This document shows positions 1 to 8,962 of a stretch of DNA of 64,000 nucleotides, piece after piece; position 1 is the stretch's first letter, and the number at the start of each line of letters is the position of its first letter. The stretch covers positions 88,495 through 152,494 of the forward strand of contig CAJTMW010000010.1 in assembly GCA_910577275.1 (NCBI GenBank). The letters run 5' to 3'. The DNA is from an uncultured Lachnospiraceae bacterium (GTDB lineage: Bacteria > Bacillota > Clostridia > Lachnospirales > Lachnospiraceae). The notes beneath the pieces were generated by a model. It ran no database searches, had not been told where the DNA came from, and was given only the letters and a program-made list of their open reading frames with translations. A program made the translations under genes and the position numbers.

Positions 1-1560
1 GCTGTGAAGGCCAATAAGGCCAAAAGCGATTTCCTTTCCAGTATGAGCCACGATATCAGGACGCCGATGAACGCGATTATCGGAATGACGGAAATTGCGC
101 TGAAAAATATAGGGGATTCTCTTAAGACCGAAGACTGCCTCAAAAAGGTTCTGCTCTCGAGCAAGCATTTGCTGGCGCTGATTAACGACGTGCTGGATAT
201 GTCCAAAATTGAAAGCGGCAAGATGACGCTTAATATGCACCGGGTTTCCCTGAGGGAGGCTATGGGAGATATTGTAAATATTATGCAGCCTCAGGTAAAG
301 GCAAGGAAGCAGTATTTTGATATTCTTATCAAGGATGTTCTGTCAGAGGATGTATATTGCGACGGGGTGAGGCTTAACCAGATACTGGTAAATCTTCTGT
401 CCAATGCCGTGAAATTTACGCCTGAGGAAGGCCGAATCGACGTACATATGTATCAGGAAGCCTCTCCGAAGGGCGAGGAATATGTCAGGACGCATTTCAT
501 AGTGGAAGATAACGGAATCGGTATGTCCAGGGAATTCCAGCAGAAAATATGGGATACCTTTGCAAGAGACGACAGGGAGCAGGTACAGAAAACCACGGGA
601 ACCGGGCTTGGCACCTCTATTGTAAAAAAAATCGTAGACCTTATGGGCGGAGAAATCGAGCTTACCAGCGAGCTTGACAAGGGAAGTAAATTCCACATTA
701 CGCTGGATTTAAAGAGGGCCGAGGAGCTTGAAGAAATGAAGCTTCCCTCATGGCGGCTTCTGGTGGTGGACGATAATGAGCTTCTGTGCGCCAGTGCAGT
801 TTCCAGCCTGACGGAGCTTGGCGTTTCCGCAGAGTGGGCTTTGAGCGGAAAACAGGCGATTAAAATGGTGGAGGAACACCATGAAAAAGGCGAAGACTAT
901 GATTTTGTACTGGTTGACTGGAAAATGCCGCACATGAACGGACTGGAGACGATTCGCGAGATTCGAAAGAGAGTGGGGAAAGGTATTCCCGTATTTTTGA
1001 TTTCCGCCTATGACTGGAGCGATATCGAGGACGAGGCCGGCAAGGTAGAGATAGAAGGGTTTATTTCCAAGCCGCTGTTTAAGTCTACGTTATATACGTG
1101 TCTGAAGCACTATGCGGACAATATGGAAACGTCCGAAAGCGAAGATTTTAATGAGGAAATTGATTTTACCGGAGCAAAAATTTTAGTTGCAGAAGATATC
1201 GATATCAACTGGGAAATTGCGGAGGAGGTTCTTTCCGCATACGGTTTTGAGCTTGACCGTGCGGAAAACGGCAAGGTTTGCGTGGAGATGTTTGAGAAAT
1301 CCGAGCCGGGATACTACAGCGTGATTCTGATGGATATCCGTATGCCCGTGATGGACGGTTATGACGCCACAAGGGCAATCAGGGCTCTGGACAGAACGGA
1401 TAAGTACCTGCCGATTGTGGCAATGACGGCAGACGCCTTTGAGGATGACGTTCAGTATTGCATCAGCTGCGGAATGAACGCGCATGTGGCGAAGCCCCTG
1501 GATATTAAGGAGCTGATACGGGTGCTGCATAAATTTATACATGGCGAGGAAATGGAGTAA
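1..1560 (+). CDS. Hybrid sensor histidine kinase with two receiver domains (5'-truncated)
   Basis: The reading frame is open from the first base, so the sensor part of this protein lies outside the window. Visible domains in order are a HisKA dimerisation helix with the phospho-acceptor His in SMSHDIRTPMNAII, an HATPase domain (N box NLLSNAVKFTP, G1 EDNGIGM, G2 GTGLG), a first receiver (VVDDNELL, phospho-Asp in VDWKMPHM) and a second receiver (VAEDIDIN, phospho-Asp in LMDIRMPVMDGYDA, Lys in AKPL). It would autophosphorylate and pass phosphate through an internal relay. No output domain or HPt module is visible, so the downstream partner is unknown. The next gene, nth, follows after 9 nt and may be co-transcribed, but no functional link is evident. 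Confidence 0.9.
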   Translation, partial: AVKANKAKSDFLSSMSHDIRTPMNAIIGMTEIALKNIGDSLKTEDCLKKVLLSSKHLLALINDVLDMSKIESGKMTLNMHRVSLREAMGDIVNIMQPQVKARKQYFDILIKDVLSEDVYCDGVRLNQILVNLLSNAVKFTPEEGRIDVHMYQEASPKGEEYVRTHFIVEDNGIGMSREFQQKIWDTFARDDREQVQKTTGTGLGTSIVKKIVDLMGGEIELTSELDKGSKFHITLDLKRAEELEEMKLPSWRLLVVDDNELLCASAVSSLTELGVSAEWALSGKQAIKMVEEHHEKGEDYDFVLVDWKMPHMNGLETIREIRKRVGKGIPVFLISAYDWSDIEDEAGKVEIEGFISKPLFKSTLYTCLKHYADNMETSESEDFNEEIDFTGAKILVAEDIDINWEIAEEVLSAYGFELDRAENGKVCVEMFEKSEPGYYSVILMDIRMPVMDGYDATRAIRALDRTDKYLPIVAMTADAFEDDVQYCISCGMNAHVAKPLDIKELIRVLHKFIHGEEME

Positions 1561-1569
1561 GAGGAGAAA

Positions 1570-2208
1570 ATGACGAAGAAAGAGCTGGCGGCTTTGGTGG
1601 TGGAACGGCTGAAGGAGGAATATCCCGGCGCCGACTGTACCCTTGATTACAATGAGGCGTGGAAGCTGTTAGTGAGCGTGCGCCTTGCCGCCCAGTGCAC
1701 GGACGCAAGGGTGAATGTAGTGGTTAAGGGACTGTATGAAAAGTATCCCGACGTGAATGCCCTTGCCGGTGCGCCGGTGGAGGAAATCGAGGAGATTGTA
1801 AAGCCCTGCGGACTTGGACACAGCAAGGCCAGAGATATCAGCGCATGTATGAAAGTCCTTCGGGATGAATACGGCGGAAAGGTGCCGGATGATTTTGATA
1901 AGCTGCTTAAGCTTCCCGGTGTCGGGCGCAAGAGCGCAAATCTCATTATGGGAGATGTTTTCGGAAAGCCGGCCATTGTTACGGACACGCATTGCATCCG
2001 TCTGGTGAACCGCATGGGGCTGGTGGACGGTGTGAAAGAACCGAAAAAGGTGGAGATGGCGTTATGGAAGCTGATTCCGCCGGAGGAGGGAAGCGACTTC
2101 TGCCACCGTCTGGTGAATCACGGAAGGGAAGTCTGTACAGCCAGGACAAAGCCTTACTGCGATAAGTGCTGTCTCAACGATATCTGTATGAAATGCGGGG
2201 TTTCTTAA
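1570..2208 (+). CDS. nth: Endonuclease III (DNA glycosylase/AP lyase)
   Basis: This 212-aa protein has the usual length for the family. It shows the helix-hairpin-helix LPGVGRKSANLIMG with the catalytic Lys (GRKSA), the catalytic Asp in VTDTHC, and a C-terminal four-cysteine 4Fe-4S loop (CTARTKPYCDKC ... C). The family removes oxidised pyrimidines and cleaves the abasic site in base excision repair. The start ATG has GAGGAG just upstream. Nothing about the gene is unusual. Confidence 0.95.
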   Translation: MTKKELAALVVERLKEEYPGADCTLDYNEAWKLLVSVRLAAQCTDARVNVVVKGLYEKYPDVNALAGAPVEEIEEIVKPCGLGHSKARDISACMKVLRDEYGGKVPDDFDKLLKLPGVGRKSANLIMGDVFGKPAIVTDTHCIRLVNRMGLVDGVKEPKKVEMALWKLIPPEEGSDFCHRLVNHGREVCTARTKPYCDKCCLNDICMKCGVS

Positions 2209-2288
2209 GTAGGAATATCATGTACAATCCGGCGGCTTATGAACGGCTGTCTGAATTATCACGAAAATGAAAAAAGTTCGGAAAGATG

Positions 2289-2340
2289 TTGACATTTTCC
2301 GGACTTTGTTTTAACATAACATATGAATAGATGTTCAAAT
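2289..2340 (+). promoter_or_regulatory. Promoter and ArsR/SmtB-type operator for the metal efflux operon
   Basis: TTGACA at 2289-2294 and TAACAT at 2312-2317 are separated by 17 bp. Immediately downstream, 2321-2340 reads ATATGAATA-GA-TGTTCAAAT. This imperfect dyad closely matches the 9-2-9 operator (ATATGAACA/TGTTCATAT) of CzrA/CadC/SmtB repressors. A repressor bound there would block initiation, and metal binding would release it. The downstream ArsR gene is the likely repressor. Confidence 0.7.
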
Positions 2341-2451
2341 GTTTATGTGTTGAAAAGGTATGAAGAATACAGACTCTGGCACGGAGAGAAGGCGAACCTA
2401 GCTTGCGCCCGGCGGAGTATAAACGAAGGCTGAAAGAAAGGAGAGGATTTA

Positions 2452-2814
2452 TTGGCGATTAATGATGTGGAATGCTGTGAGACTTTTCAGACCCATGAAG
2501 AGCTTTTAAAGGTAGTCAGCGAGAAAATGCCTGATGAGGATAAGCTGTACGACCTGGCAGAGCTTTTTAAGGTGTTTGGGGATTCCACCAGAATCCGTAT
2601 ATTGTATGTACTTTTTGAAGCGGAGGTATGCGTGTGCGACCTGGCAGAGACCCTTAGCATGACGCAGTCCGCAATTTCCCATCAGCTTAAGATATTGAAG
2701 CAGTCAAAGCTGGTAAAAAGCAGGCGGGAAGGGAAATCCGTCTTTTATTCCCTGGCGGACGGCCACGTGAGAACCATTATCGCACAGGGAAGGGAGCATA
2801 TTGAAGAACTCTGA
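2452..2814 (+). CDS. ArsR/SmtB-family metal-sensing repressor
   Basis: The 120-aa protein has a winged helix around residues 38-105 (LAELFKVFGDSTRIRIL, then ETLSMTQSAISHQLKILK as recognition helix). The ELCVCDL-type alpha-3 motif appears as EAEVCVCDLAE, giving two Cys in the CxC metal site used by CadC-like sensors. Further Cys are in the N-terminal tail (ECCET), again as in CadC. The start is a TTG preceded by AAGGAGAGG. It sits directly behind its own putative operator and ahead of a heavy-metal ATPase, so it most likely represses the efflux operon until Cd, Zn or Pb is bound. Confidence 0.88.
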   Translation: MAINDVECCETFQTHEELLKVVSEKMPDEDKLYDLAELFKVFGDSTRIRILYVLFEAEVCVCDLAETLSMTQSAISHQLKILKQSKLVKSRREGKSVFYSLADGHVRTIIAQGREHIEEL

Positions 2815-2870
2815 AAATAGCGGATGTACCGGAAGGCAACTGCGGAACTTAAAATAAGAAAGGGAAAAAG

Positions 2871-3089
2871 ATGAAAAAGAAATTTAAACTGGAAGATTTG
2901 GATTGTGCAAACTGTGCCGCAAAGATGGAGGAAGCTATCAAAAAGATAGACGGCGTGAATGACGCCAGCGTCAGCTTCCTTGCGCAGAAGATGACCATTG
3001 ACGCGGAGGACGGGCAGTTTGATGAAATTATGAAAAAGGTTGTCAGGGTCTGTGAAAAGGTGGAGCCTGACTGTAAGATTCTGATGTAA
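2871..3089 (+). CDS. Small heavy-metal-associated (HMA) domain protein
   Basis: A 72-aa beta-alpha-beta-beta-alpha-beta HMA domain with the metal ligand motif DCANCAAKME near the N terminus. It resembles the N-terminal metal-binding domain of CadA-type ATPases, encoded here as a separate protein 104 nt before an ATPase that lacks its own HMA domain. It probably acts as a metallochaperone or detached regulatory domain for the pump. GAAAGGGAAAAAG provides the ribosome binding site. Confidence 0.85.
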   Translation: MKKKFKLEDLDCANCAAKMEEAIKKIDGVNDASVSFLAQKMTIDAEDGQFDEIMKKVVRVCEKVEPDCKILM

Positions 3090-3192
3090 AGATAATGGGG
3101 GAATGATGCGGCGTCAGTGCATGGGATGTGCGGAGCAATATGCCAACGGCGGAAAGGCACATTGACGCCGATGGTAAAACGAGGAGATTATT

Positions 3193-5058
3193 ATGACAAA
3201 AAAACAGAAAAAAACGCTTGTCCGCATTCTGGTCTCAGCGGTTTTGTTTCTGGGATTATTTATCTGCGAACATGCCGGATTGTTTGAGAGTATCAGCTAT
3301 CCGTGGATTTTATTCGTCATCTATCTGGTTCCCTATCTGATAATCGGATACGACATCATTTATAAAGCGGCGAGGAACATCAGCCACGGACAGATTTTTG
3401 ATGAAAATTTCCTTATGATGATTGCCACCTTCGGCGCGTTTGGCGTGAGGGAATACTCGGAGGCGGTGGCGGTGATGCTTTTTTACCAGGTGGGGGAGCT
3501 TTTTCAGAGCTATGCCGTGGGGAAATCCCGTCAGTCTATCTACGATATGATGGATATCTGCCCGGAGTATGCGAACATAGAGATTGACGGCAGACTGGAG
3601 CAGGTGGAGCCGGACGAGGTCGCGGTGGGGAGCATTATTGTCATCAAGCCGGGAGAGAGAATTCCCCTTGACGGCGTGGTGACAGAAGGAGAATCCCTGA
3701 TTGACACCGCCGCGCTTACCGGCGAATCGGTTCCCAGAAAGGCGGCGGCAGGCGACGGGGTTATCAGCGGCTGTGTGAACGGAAGCGGCACCCTGAAGGT
3801 TCAGGTATCGAAGGAATTTGACGATTCCACTGTGGCAAAGATACTGGAGCTGGTGGAAAATGCCAGCAGCAAAAAGGCAAAGGTGGAGAATTTCATCACG
3901 AGATTTGCAAAATACTATACGCCGGCTGTCACAATCGGCGCGGTGCTTCTGGCGGTTCTGCCGCCGCTGCTTTCGGGGGGCGGCTGGGGAGAATGGATAC
4001 AGAGAGCCTGTATCTTTCTGGTAATTTCCTGTCCCTGCGCGCTGGTGATTTCCGTTCCATTAGGCTTCTTTGGGGGAATAGGGGCGGCCTCCAGGATTGG
4101 CGTTCTTGTCAAGGGAAGTAATTATCTGGAAGCGGTTGCGGAGATGACGACCATTGTTTTTGACAAGACGGGAACCCTGACGAAAGGGGAGTTTAAGGTT
4201 CAGGAAATTTTGCCGGAGGGCTGTACAAAAGAAGAACTTCTGGAGATGACCGCCCTTGGAGAAGGATTTTCCAATCATCCTATTGCGGGCTCTATTAAGG
4301 AAGCCTACGGAAAAAAGCCTGATATGAACAGAGTGGGGCAGGCGGAGGAAATCGCCGGCCATGGAATCTGTGTGCCGGTGGACGGCGCGGAAGTGCTGAT
4401 TGGAAATGAAAAGCTCATGAAAGCGAAAGGGATTGCCTTCGCCCCCTGCCAGAGCGCGGGAACCATCGTATATGTGGCCCGGGAAGGGAAAAGCTGCGGC
4501 GCGATAGTCATTTCCGACAGCGTCAAGGACGGGGCAAAAGAAGCAATCCACGATATGAAACAGGTGGGAGTAAAAAAATGCGTGATGCTGACCGGCGACC
4601 GCTTAAAAGCAGCCGAGGCAGCGGCAGGCGAGCTTGGCATCGACGAGGTTCATGCGGAGCTTCTGCCCGGGGATAAGGTTTCCATTGTGGAACAGCTCCT
4701 GTCGGCTCAAAAGGAAAAGGAAAGACTGGCCTTTGCCGGGGACGGTATCAATGACGCTCCGGTGCTGACCAGAGCCGATATCGGAATCGCCATGGGGAGC
4801 ATGGGAAGCGATGCGGCCATCGAAGCCGCGGATGTGGTTCTGATGGATGACGACGTGAGGAAGATTGCCTCCGTGGTGAAAATATCCAGAAAAACCCTCC
4901 GCATCGTGAAGCAGAATATCGTGTTTGCGCTGGGCGTCAAGGCGTTGGTGCTGATTCTGGGCGCTTTCGGAATGGCCAATATGTGGGAAGCCGTGTTTGC
5001 GGACGTGGGAGTGTCGGTGATTGCAATTTTGAACGCAATGAGGGCGCTTAAGGAATAG
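3193..5058 (+). CDS. cadA: P1B-type heavy-metal (Cd/Zn/Pb) translocating ATPase
   Basis: A 621-aa pump, shorter than CadA because the N-terminal metal-binding domain is missing (see the preceding gene). Diagnostic motifs are the TGES actuator loop, the transmembrane metal site SCPCALVIS, the phosphorylation loop DKTGTLTKG, the HP motif SNHPIAG in the nucleotide-binding domain, and the hinge GDGINDAPVL. A CPC motif plus a late DVGVSVIAILNAMR helix is typical of the Zn/Cd/Pb (P1B-2) branch rather than Cu pumps. It would export metal across the cytoplasmic membrane. It forms an operon with the ArsR and HMA genes. Confidence 0.92.
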   Translation: MTKKQKKTLVRILVSAVLFLGLFICEHAGLFESISYPWILFVIYLVPYLIIGYDIIYKAARNISHGQIFDENFLMMIATFGAFGVREYSEAVAVMLFYQVGELFQSYAVGKSRQSIYDMMDICPEYANIEIDGRLEQVEPDEVAVGSIIVIKPGERIPLDGVVTEGESLIDTAALTGESVPRKAAAGDGVISGCVNGSGTLKVQVSKEFDDSTVAKILELVENASSKKAKVENFITRFAKYYTPAVTIGAVLLAVLPPLLSGGGWGEWIQRACIFLVISCPCALVISVPLGFFGGIGAASRIGVLVKGSNYLEAVAEMTTIVFDKTGTLTKGEFKVQEILPEGCTKEELLEMTALGEGFSNHPIAGSIKEAYGKKPDMNRVGQAEEIAGHGICVPVDGAEVLIGNEKLMKAKGIAFAPCQSAGTIVYVAREGKSCGAIVISDSVKDGAKEAIHDMKQVGVKKCVMLTGDRLKAAEAAAGELGIDEVHAELLPGDKVSIVEQLLSAQKEKERLAFAGDGINDAPVLTRADIGIAMGSMGSDAAIEAADVVLMDDDVRKIASVVKISRKTLRIVKQNIVFALGVKALVLILGAFGMANMWEAVFADVGVSVIAILNAMRALKE

Positions 5059-5061
5059 AAT

Positions 5062-5128
5062 AAGGGACTGTTGCAGATATGGGATGGAAATTTTAAGATT
5101 CCTTTTGTGACAGTCCTTTAAATTTTTT
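5062..5128 (+). terminator. Terminator-like palindrome after the metal pump
   Basis: AAGGGACTGT at 5062-5071 can pair with ACAGTCCTTT at 5110-5119 (one G-U pair), followed by AAATTTTTT. The long 38-nt loop and the tip sequence resemble the palindrome at 24258-24313, so it may be a small mobile palindromic element serving as terminator. The rest of the 5129-5337 gap shows no ORF or RNA that I can recognise. Confidence 0.5.
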
Positions 5129-5337
5129 CAGGAAGAATGTTACCTTAATTCCTTGTTGGCTAAAGGCTTTAAATAATTTTTTTGAGCCGCGAATGCGGTC
5201 GAAAATTTCTCAATAAACATCGGGGATACCAGAGAACTCTCAAGCTGTAAACCGAAATTAAAGGTGACTGGGAAAGTGATTTTTTATTGGTGATGATGAC
5301 CTTCGGGTGATAATTTATTTAAATACTGCTATTTCCC

Positions 5338-5367
5338 TTGCAGATTACAACCACTTTATCATACAAT
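5338..5367 (+). promoter_or_regulatory. Probable promoter of cas6
   Basis: TTGCAG (5338-5343) and TACAAT (5362-5367) are spaced 18 bp apart, about 50 nt ahead of the preferred cas6 start. This is a reasonable sigma-A promoter read by eye only. Confidence 0.45.
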
Positions 5368-5417
5368 ATTTTTGAGAGAGGCAGGGCGAATTGTCGTCGG
5401 ATGGGAGAGGAAAATAT

Positions 5418-6362
5418 ATGGAATCGAATGTATACAATGCACTTGGAATCAGATATATAAAACTTCATTTTACCGTTGCCATGCTGGAGGATACGTATCT
5501 TCCGGCCGATAAGGTTTCCGCACTACGGGGAGGAATGGGGGAGATGTTGCTGAGGGCAAACTGTGTGCGCAACAGAAACTGTGTAAGCTGTGATTTTGAA
5601 TCCGAGTGTATTGTAAGAAGAACGATGTACTCGAAGTACAGGATTGTTCCACAGTTTGTGACTACAGACGACAGCGTTGGTTATCTTCTTGAGTGCGAAA
5701 ATTATGATAAAGTATTTGCAGCAGGTGACTTTCTGCAGTTTAATTTGATTTTGTTCGGAAAGGCTATTGTGTATTTTAATCAGTATATGCAGGCTTTTTT
5801 TGCTCTTGGAAATGAAGGGATCGGGAAAAGATATGCCAGGTATAGGATTGTTTCCGTAACCAATACCCAAAATCATCCGTTATATGTGGATGGTGCAGTT
5901 TATATGTTGAACTATCAGATACAGACCTTAGGGGAATACGCGGATTACCGTATTCGGCGCATGAACAGGACAGGCAGTCAGAACAGACTGGTATTCCACA
6001 CGCCTACGGCGCTGAAATTTCAGGGGGAATATTTAGAGGAATACCAGATAGAGGCTATATGGAACGCAGTACTCCGCAGAATTTATATGTTGGAATGTTT
6101 TGAAGAGATAGGGGAGAATGTGTATAACATTGATGAGCTTAAGACATTTATATTGCCGGATATCGTGAAGCAGGAAGTACGTCGTGTGGGTATACAGCGT
6201 TATTCCTCCACGCAGGATCGGAGGATGGTTTTGAATGGAATCAAAGGATATATAGAGCTGACGCGGCTCCCGGAGCAGATGCTGCCATGGCTTTTCGTAG
6301 GGGAACTGATACATATCGGGAAAAATACCAGCTTTGGATTTGGAAGGTACAGTGTAGTGTAG
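5418..6362 (+). CDS. cas6: Cas6 pre-crRNA processing endoribonuclease
   Basis: The 314-aa RAMP-fold protein ends in the glycine-rich loop and terminal strand typical of Cas6 (GELIHIGKNTSFGFGRYSVV). The middle has the usual signature of long basic segments and YRIV strands. Cas6 cuts within CRISPR repeats to release crRNAs carrying an 8-nt 5' tag. The chosen start (MESNVYNALG) follows GAGAGG. An in-frame upstream start would add nine residues without a better ribosome site. Two Cys pairs (CVRNRNCVSCDFESEC, residues about 45-60) may bind a metal, as in some Firmicute Cas6 proteins. The gene is separated from the effector operon by a transport cassette and has its own promoter and terminator. 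Confidence 0.85.
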   Translation: MESNVYNALGIRYIKLHFTVAMLEDTYLPADKVSALRGGMGEMLLRANCVRNRNCVSCDFESECIVRRTMYSKYRIVPQFVTTDDSVGYLLECENYDKVFAAGDFLQFNLILFGKAIVYFNQYMQAFFALGNEGIGKRYARYRIVSVTNTQNHPLYVDGAVYMLNYQIQTLGEYADYRIRRMNRTGSQNRLVFHTPTALKFQGEYLEEYQIEAIWNAVLRRIYMLECFEEIGENVYNIDELKTFILPDIVKQEVRRVGIQRYSSTQDRRMVLNGIKGYIELTRLPEQMLPWLFVGELIHIGKNTSFGFGRYSVV

Positions 6363-6446
6363 TAAGAAATTGACATTTTAATCATTGATAAGTGGCCCAG
6401 GATAGTTTAAAGAAAAACTCCTTTATGGTAAGAATTCGGACATGAG

Positions 6447-6473
6447 ACTTCTTCCTGTAAAGAAGTTTTTTTA
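6447..6473 (+). terminator. Rho-independent terminator downstream of cas6
   Basis: Perfect 7-bp stem ACTTCTT (6447-6453) / AAGAAGT (6460-6466), loop CCTGTA, followed by seven Ts. It isolates cas6 from the transport cassette. The rest of 6363-6749 holds no ORF or RNA that I can identify. Confidence 0.7.
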
Positions 6474-6749
6474 TGGCTGAAAAAGAACAGGTAGAATATA
6501 ATAATTTATTTCAAAGAACAGCAACATTATGAAAAATGTGCTCTATATTATGATTAGGCAGATAGAGAAGGAGTTGAGCCTGATAAATAACAAAATGAGT
6601 TGTCGTTCGCTATTAAAATAATTTGATCTGAAAACGGCAACTTCTCAGAAAATGGGGCTATATGATAAATAGAAGGTCGTGGATGGAAAGGAGGCGCTAC
6701 GGGTAAAGAAAAACGGAATGTTTATTTTTGACAAAAGGAGGAAGAAATT

Positions 6750-8456
6750 ATGCAAAAGTATTTATCGCTTTTAAGCAGAAAGACAAAACTGCGGTGTAGT
6801 GGAATAGCCATGCTGGCAGTAATCAGTTCTTGCCTTGCATCTGTTTGGCCAGTTATGTTGGGAAGACTGTATACAGCAATTTCCAATGGAGAGATTGGAA
6901 CAATTACGCAAGCAGGAATAGCGGTTACAGAGTTCGGATTGATTTACCTTTTGGCAGAATGCATTACAATAATTCGCCGGGTGTTGCTTGATTGCACAAT
7001 AGCGGCACATGAATCTGAAATTCGGGAGCATAGCATCGAGAAACTTTTGAAAATGCCTGTGGCGTATTTTGCAGAACATTTGAATGGCGAAAGGACTGCA
7101 CAGTTAAACCAGGGCGTAGCCGGACTAAGTCAGTTGATAAAGATTATATGTAATGATGTATTTGCCACTATTCTAACCGCCCTGTTTACACTTGTACAGG
7201 TATTTCTTAATGCAACCGGGATGGTGGCAGGAATCATGCTTTCTTATCTTATGATTACGGTTATGATTTCTCTGTTCCAAATTCATTCACAAAACGGAAT
7301 CAGAGAAAAAATCGTAGAGCAGAAAAATGCGCATGACGGACGTATTTGTCAGTCTATAGCTAATCTTGAATTCATCAGGGGTATAAATGCTGAGAAATGT
7401 GAAAAAAGGAGATTGCAGCCGTATATTCTGCAAATCAGCGATACAGAAAGAAGACATCATAAATATATGGGAGTTTTTGATTGTCTCAAGCAGTTTTGTA
7501 AAGTTGCGTTCCAGATGGCGTTGCTTATGGTATCTGTATATTTGATTTCCGGTGGAAGAATGGCCGCCGGTTCTGTAATTACAGTATGCCTGCTTTTTCA
7601 ACAAATGGTGAAACCCATTGACGAGGTATATCGTTTTATGGATGAAACGGCGGCTTCTGTCATAAAGGCAGCGGCCTTGCTGGAAGTGACAGCCAGTCCT
7701 TCAGACGAAGTTTTTGATATTCAGCCTTCAGGTGAAGAAACTAGAAATGCAGAAATCCGGTTTTGGAATGTAATAGTAACAAATCCCATGAAAGACAAGT
7801 CCCTCGCATGGTATGAAGATATCATAATTCCATGTTGTAAAAAGATCGCATTGCAAGGGGCGAATGGATGTGGGAAAACAAGTCTGATTCGATGTCTTAT
7901 GCGGTATTATCCCTATATACAGGGGAAAATATTTCTCTTTGGCCAGGAACTGAATCATTATAGTCAAAAAGAGCTTACGGATATGCTGTATTATACACCA
8001 CAGATTTCGTTTTTTGTTGCCGGTACTGTTCGAGATAATCTGCTTTACGGTATTGAAAGAAATATCGGTGATGATGAGCTGATTGAAGTATTGAGAAAAG
8101 TTCATCTGACAGATGAGAACCATTCAGATACCGTTATCCGGTCAAATCCTGCTGAGGCATTGGAATGTATGATTGGAGAAAAAGTTGAGGAACTTTCGGG
8201 TGGAATGAAGCAGAGGTTATCTCTGGCAAGGGCGCTGCTTAGATCACCCAGGTTGTTCATATTTGACGAGATTACAGCAAATCTTGACAGGAACGCCGCC
8301 GATTATGTCCTCACCAGTATTGAAGAGCATGCAGAAAAGATAGGGGCAGGTATTATATATATATCTCATGATCAAAAGGTTATAGAGCGTTGTGACCAGG
8401 TAATTTCCCTTAGGAATAAGATTCAGGTACATACCACAGAAAAGGAGGTAGCGTGA
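6750..8456 (+). CDS. ABC exporter-type transporter (fused membrane and ATPase domains)
   Basis: A 568-aa half-transporter. An N-terminal six-helix exporter domain (about residues 1-310) is followed by a nucleotide-binding domain with Walker A GANGCGKTS, signature ELSGGMKQRLSLARA, Walker B RLFIFDEITANLD and H-loop ISHD. It would work as a homodimer exporting an unknown substrate. The start has a strong AAAGGAGGAAG site. It leads a tight cluster with two very small acidic proteins, a 193-aa protein and an ion permease. Exporters beside tiny ORFs often move peptides, but neither small ORF has a clear leader/core structure, so that remains a guess. Confidence 0.85.
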   Translation: MQKYLSLLSRKTKLRCSGIAMLAVISSCLASVWPVMLGRLYTAISNGEIGTITQAGIAVTEFGLIYLLAECITIIRRVLLDCTIAAHESEIREHSIEKLLKMPVAYFAEHLNGERTAQLNQGVAGLSQLIKIICNDVFATILTALFTLVQVFLNATGMVAGIMLSYLMITVMISLFQIHSQNGIREKIVEQKNAHDGRICQSIANLEFIRGINAEKCEKRRLQPYILQISDTERRHHKYMGVFDCLKQFCKVAFQMALLMVSVYLISGGRMAAGSVITVCLLFQQMVKPIDEVYRFMDETAASVIKAAALLEVTASPSDEVFDIQPSGEETRNAEIRFWNVIVTNPMKDKSLAWYEDIIIPCCKKIALQGANGCGKTSLIRCLMRYYPYIQGKIFLFGQELNHYSQKELTDMLYYTPQISFFVAGTVRDNLLYGIERNIGDDELIEVLRKVHLTDENHSDTVIRSNPAEALECMIGEKVEELSGGMKQRLSLARALLRSPRLFIFDEITANLDRNAADYVLTSIEEHAEKIGAGIIYISHDQKVIERCDQVISLRNKIQVHTTEKEVA

Positions 8457-8509
8457 GCGTGGAAATATTCAAAGAAAATACGGAGTTAAAACAAGGAGGT
8501 GATTTTCAT

Positions 8510-8728
8510 ATGATGAAAGAACATGTAGGTCCTGGGAGGCATATGCAGCATCAAGAGAAAAAGGAATTAATTCATGTTGAATTTGACGAGAAAGACTGGA
8601 ATCTGTTAAAAGATGTTTTTGGCGATGAGGATACAGCTATCGCGGCGGCAGAAGTTATCAGAGAAGCGCCGCCTGAAATTCAGGTTCTTGCAATTCAGCT
8701 TATGGATATTATAGAGGAGGTGGTCTGA
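8510..8728 (+). CDS. Small acidic protein of unknown function (72 aa)
   Basis: The start ATG at 8510 follows an excellent AAGGAGGT site. The upstream in-frame GTG that overlaps the exporter stop has none. The product begins MMKEHVGPGRHMQHQEKK and continues as an acidic, probably helical segment (EKDWNLLKDVFGDEDTAIAA ... MDIIEEVV). I recognise no family. It has no signal peptide or transmembrane segment. A G/H-rich head with an acidic helical tail could be a peptide precursor or a small adaptor of the exporter, but no cleavage motif supports the first idea. Confidence 0.6.
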   Translation: MMKEHVGPGRHMQHQEKKELIHVEFDEKDWNLLKDVFGDEDTAIAAAEVIREAPPEIQVLAIQLMDIIEEVV

Positions 8729-8729
8729 T

Positions 8730-8933
8730 ATGAAAATAAATTTTGCAAAATTTCCAAATCCGGTTATGGGGAATGAAACACAGAAACTCTATGTGAACCT
8801 TTATGGGGATGCCGGAGAGAAGTATGCTGATGTTCTCAACACTTCACCGGATGAAATTGCTGTTATCTCCAGGTTAATTGCCTGCCTTAAGGAAAGGATA
8901 GAGGATAAAATTTGTGCTTATGACCCAATTTGA
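8730..8933 (+). CDS. Small protein of unknown function (67 aa)
   Basis: It begins one base after the preceding stop, behind GAGGAGGTGG, so it is translationally coupled. The product (MKINFAKFPNPVMGNETQKL ...) is soluble and mixed alpha/beta in appearance. I recognise no family. Its placement between a small acidic protein and a 193-aa protein in the same cassette suggests a shared role. Confidence 0.6.
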   Translation: MKINFAKFPNPVMGNETQKLYVNLYGDAGEKYADVLNTSPDEIAVISRLIACLKERIEDKICAYDPI

Positions 8934-8962
8934 TAGTTGCAGGAAAGGATGGGGGGATTAGT

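Noticed and set aside
8453..8933. Lanthipeptide or RiPP precursor for the ABC exporter
   Set aside because: Neither small ORF shows a leader cleavage site (GG or GA), Cys-rich core or modification enzyme nearby, so I did not call a peptide system.
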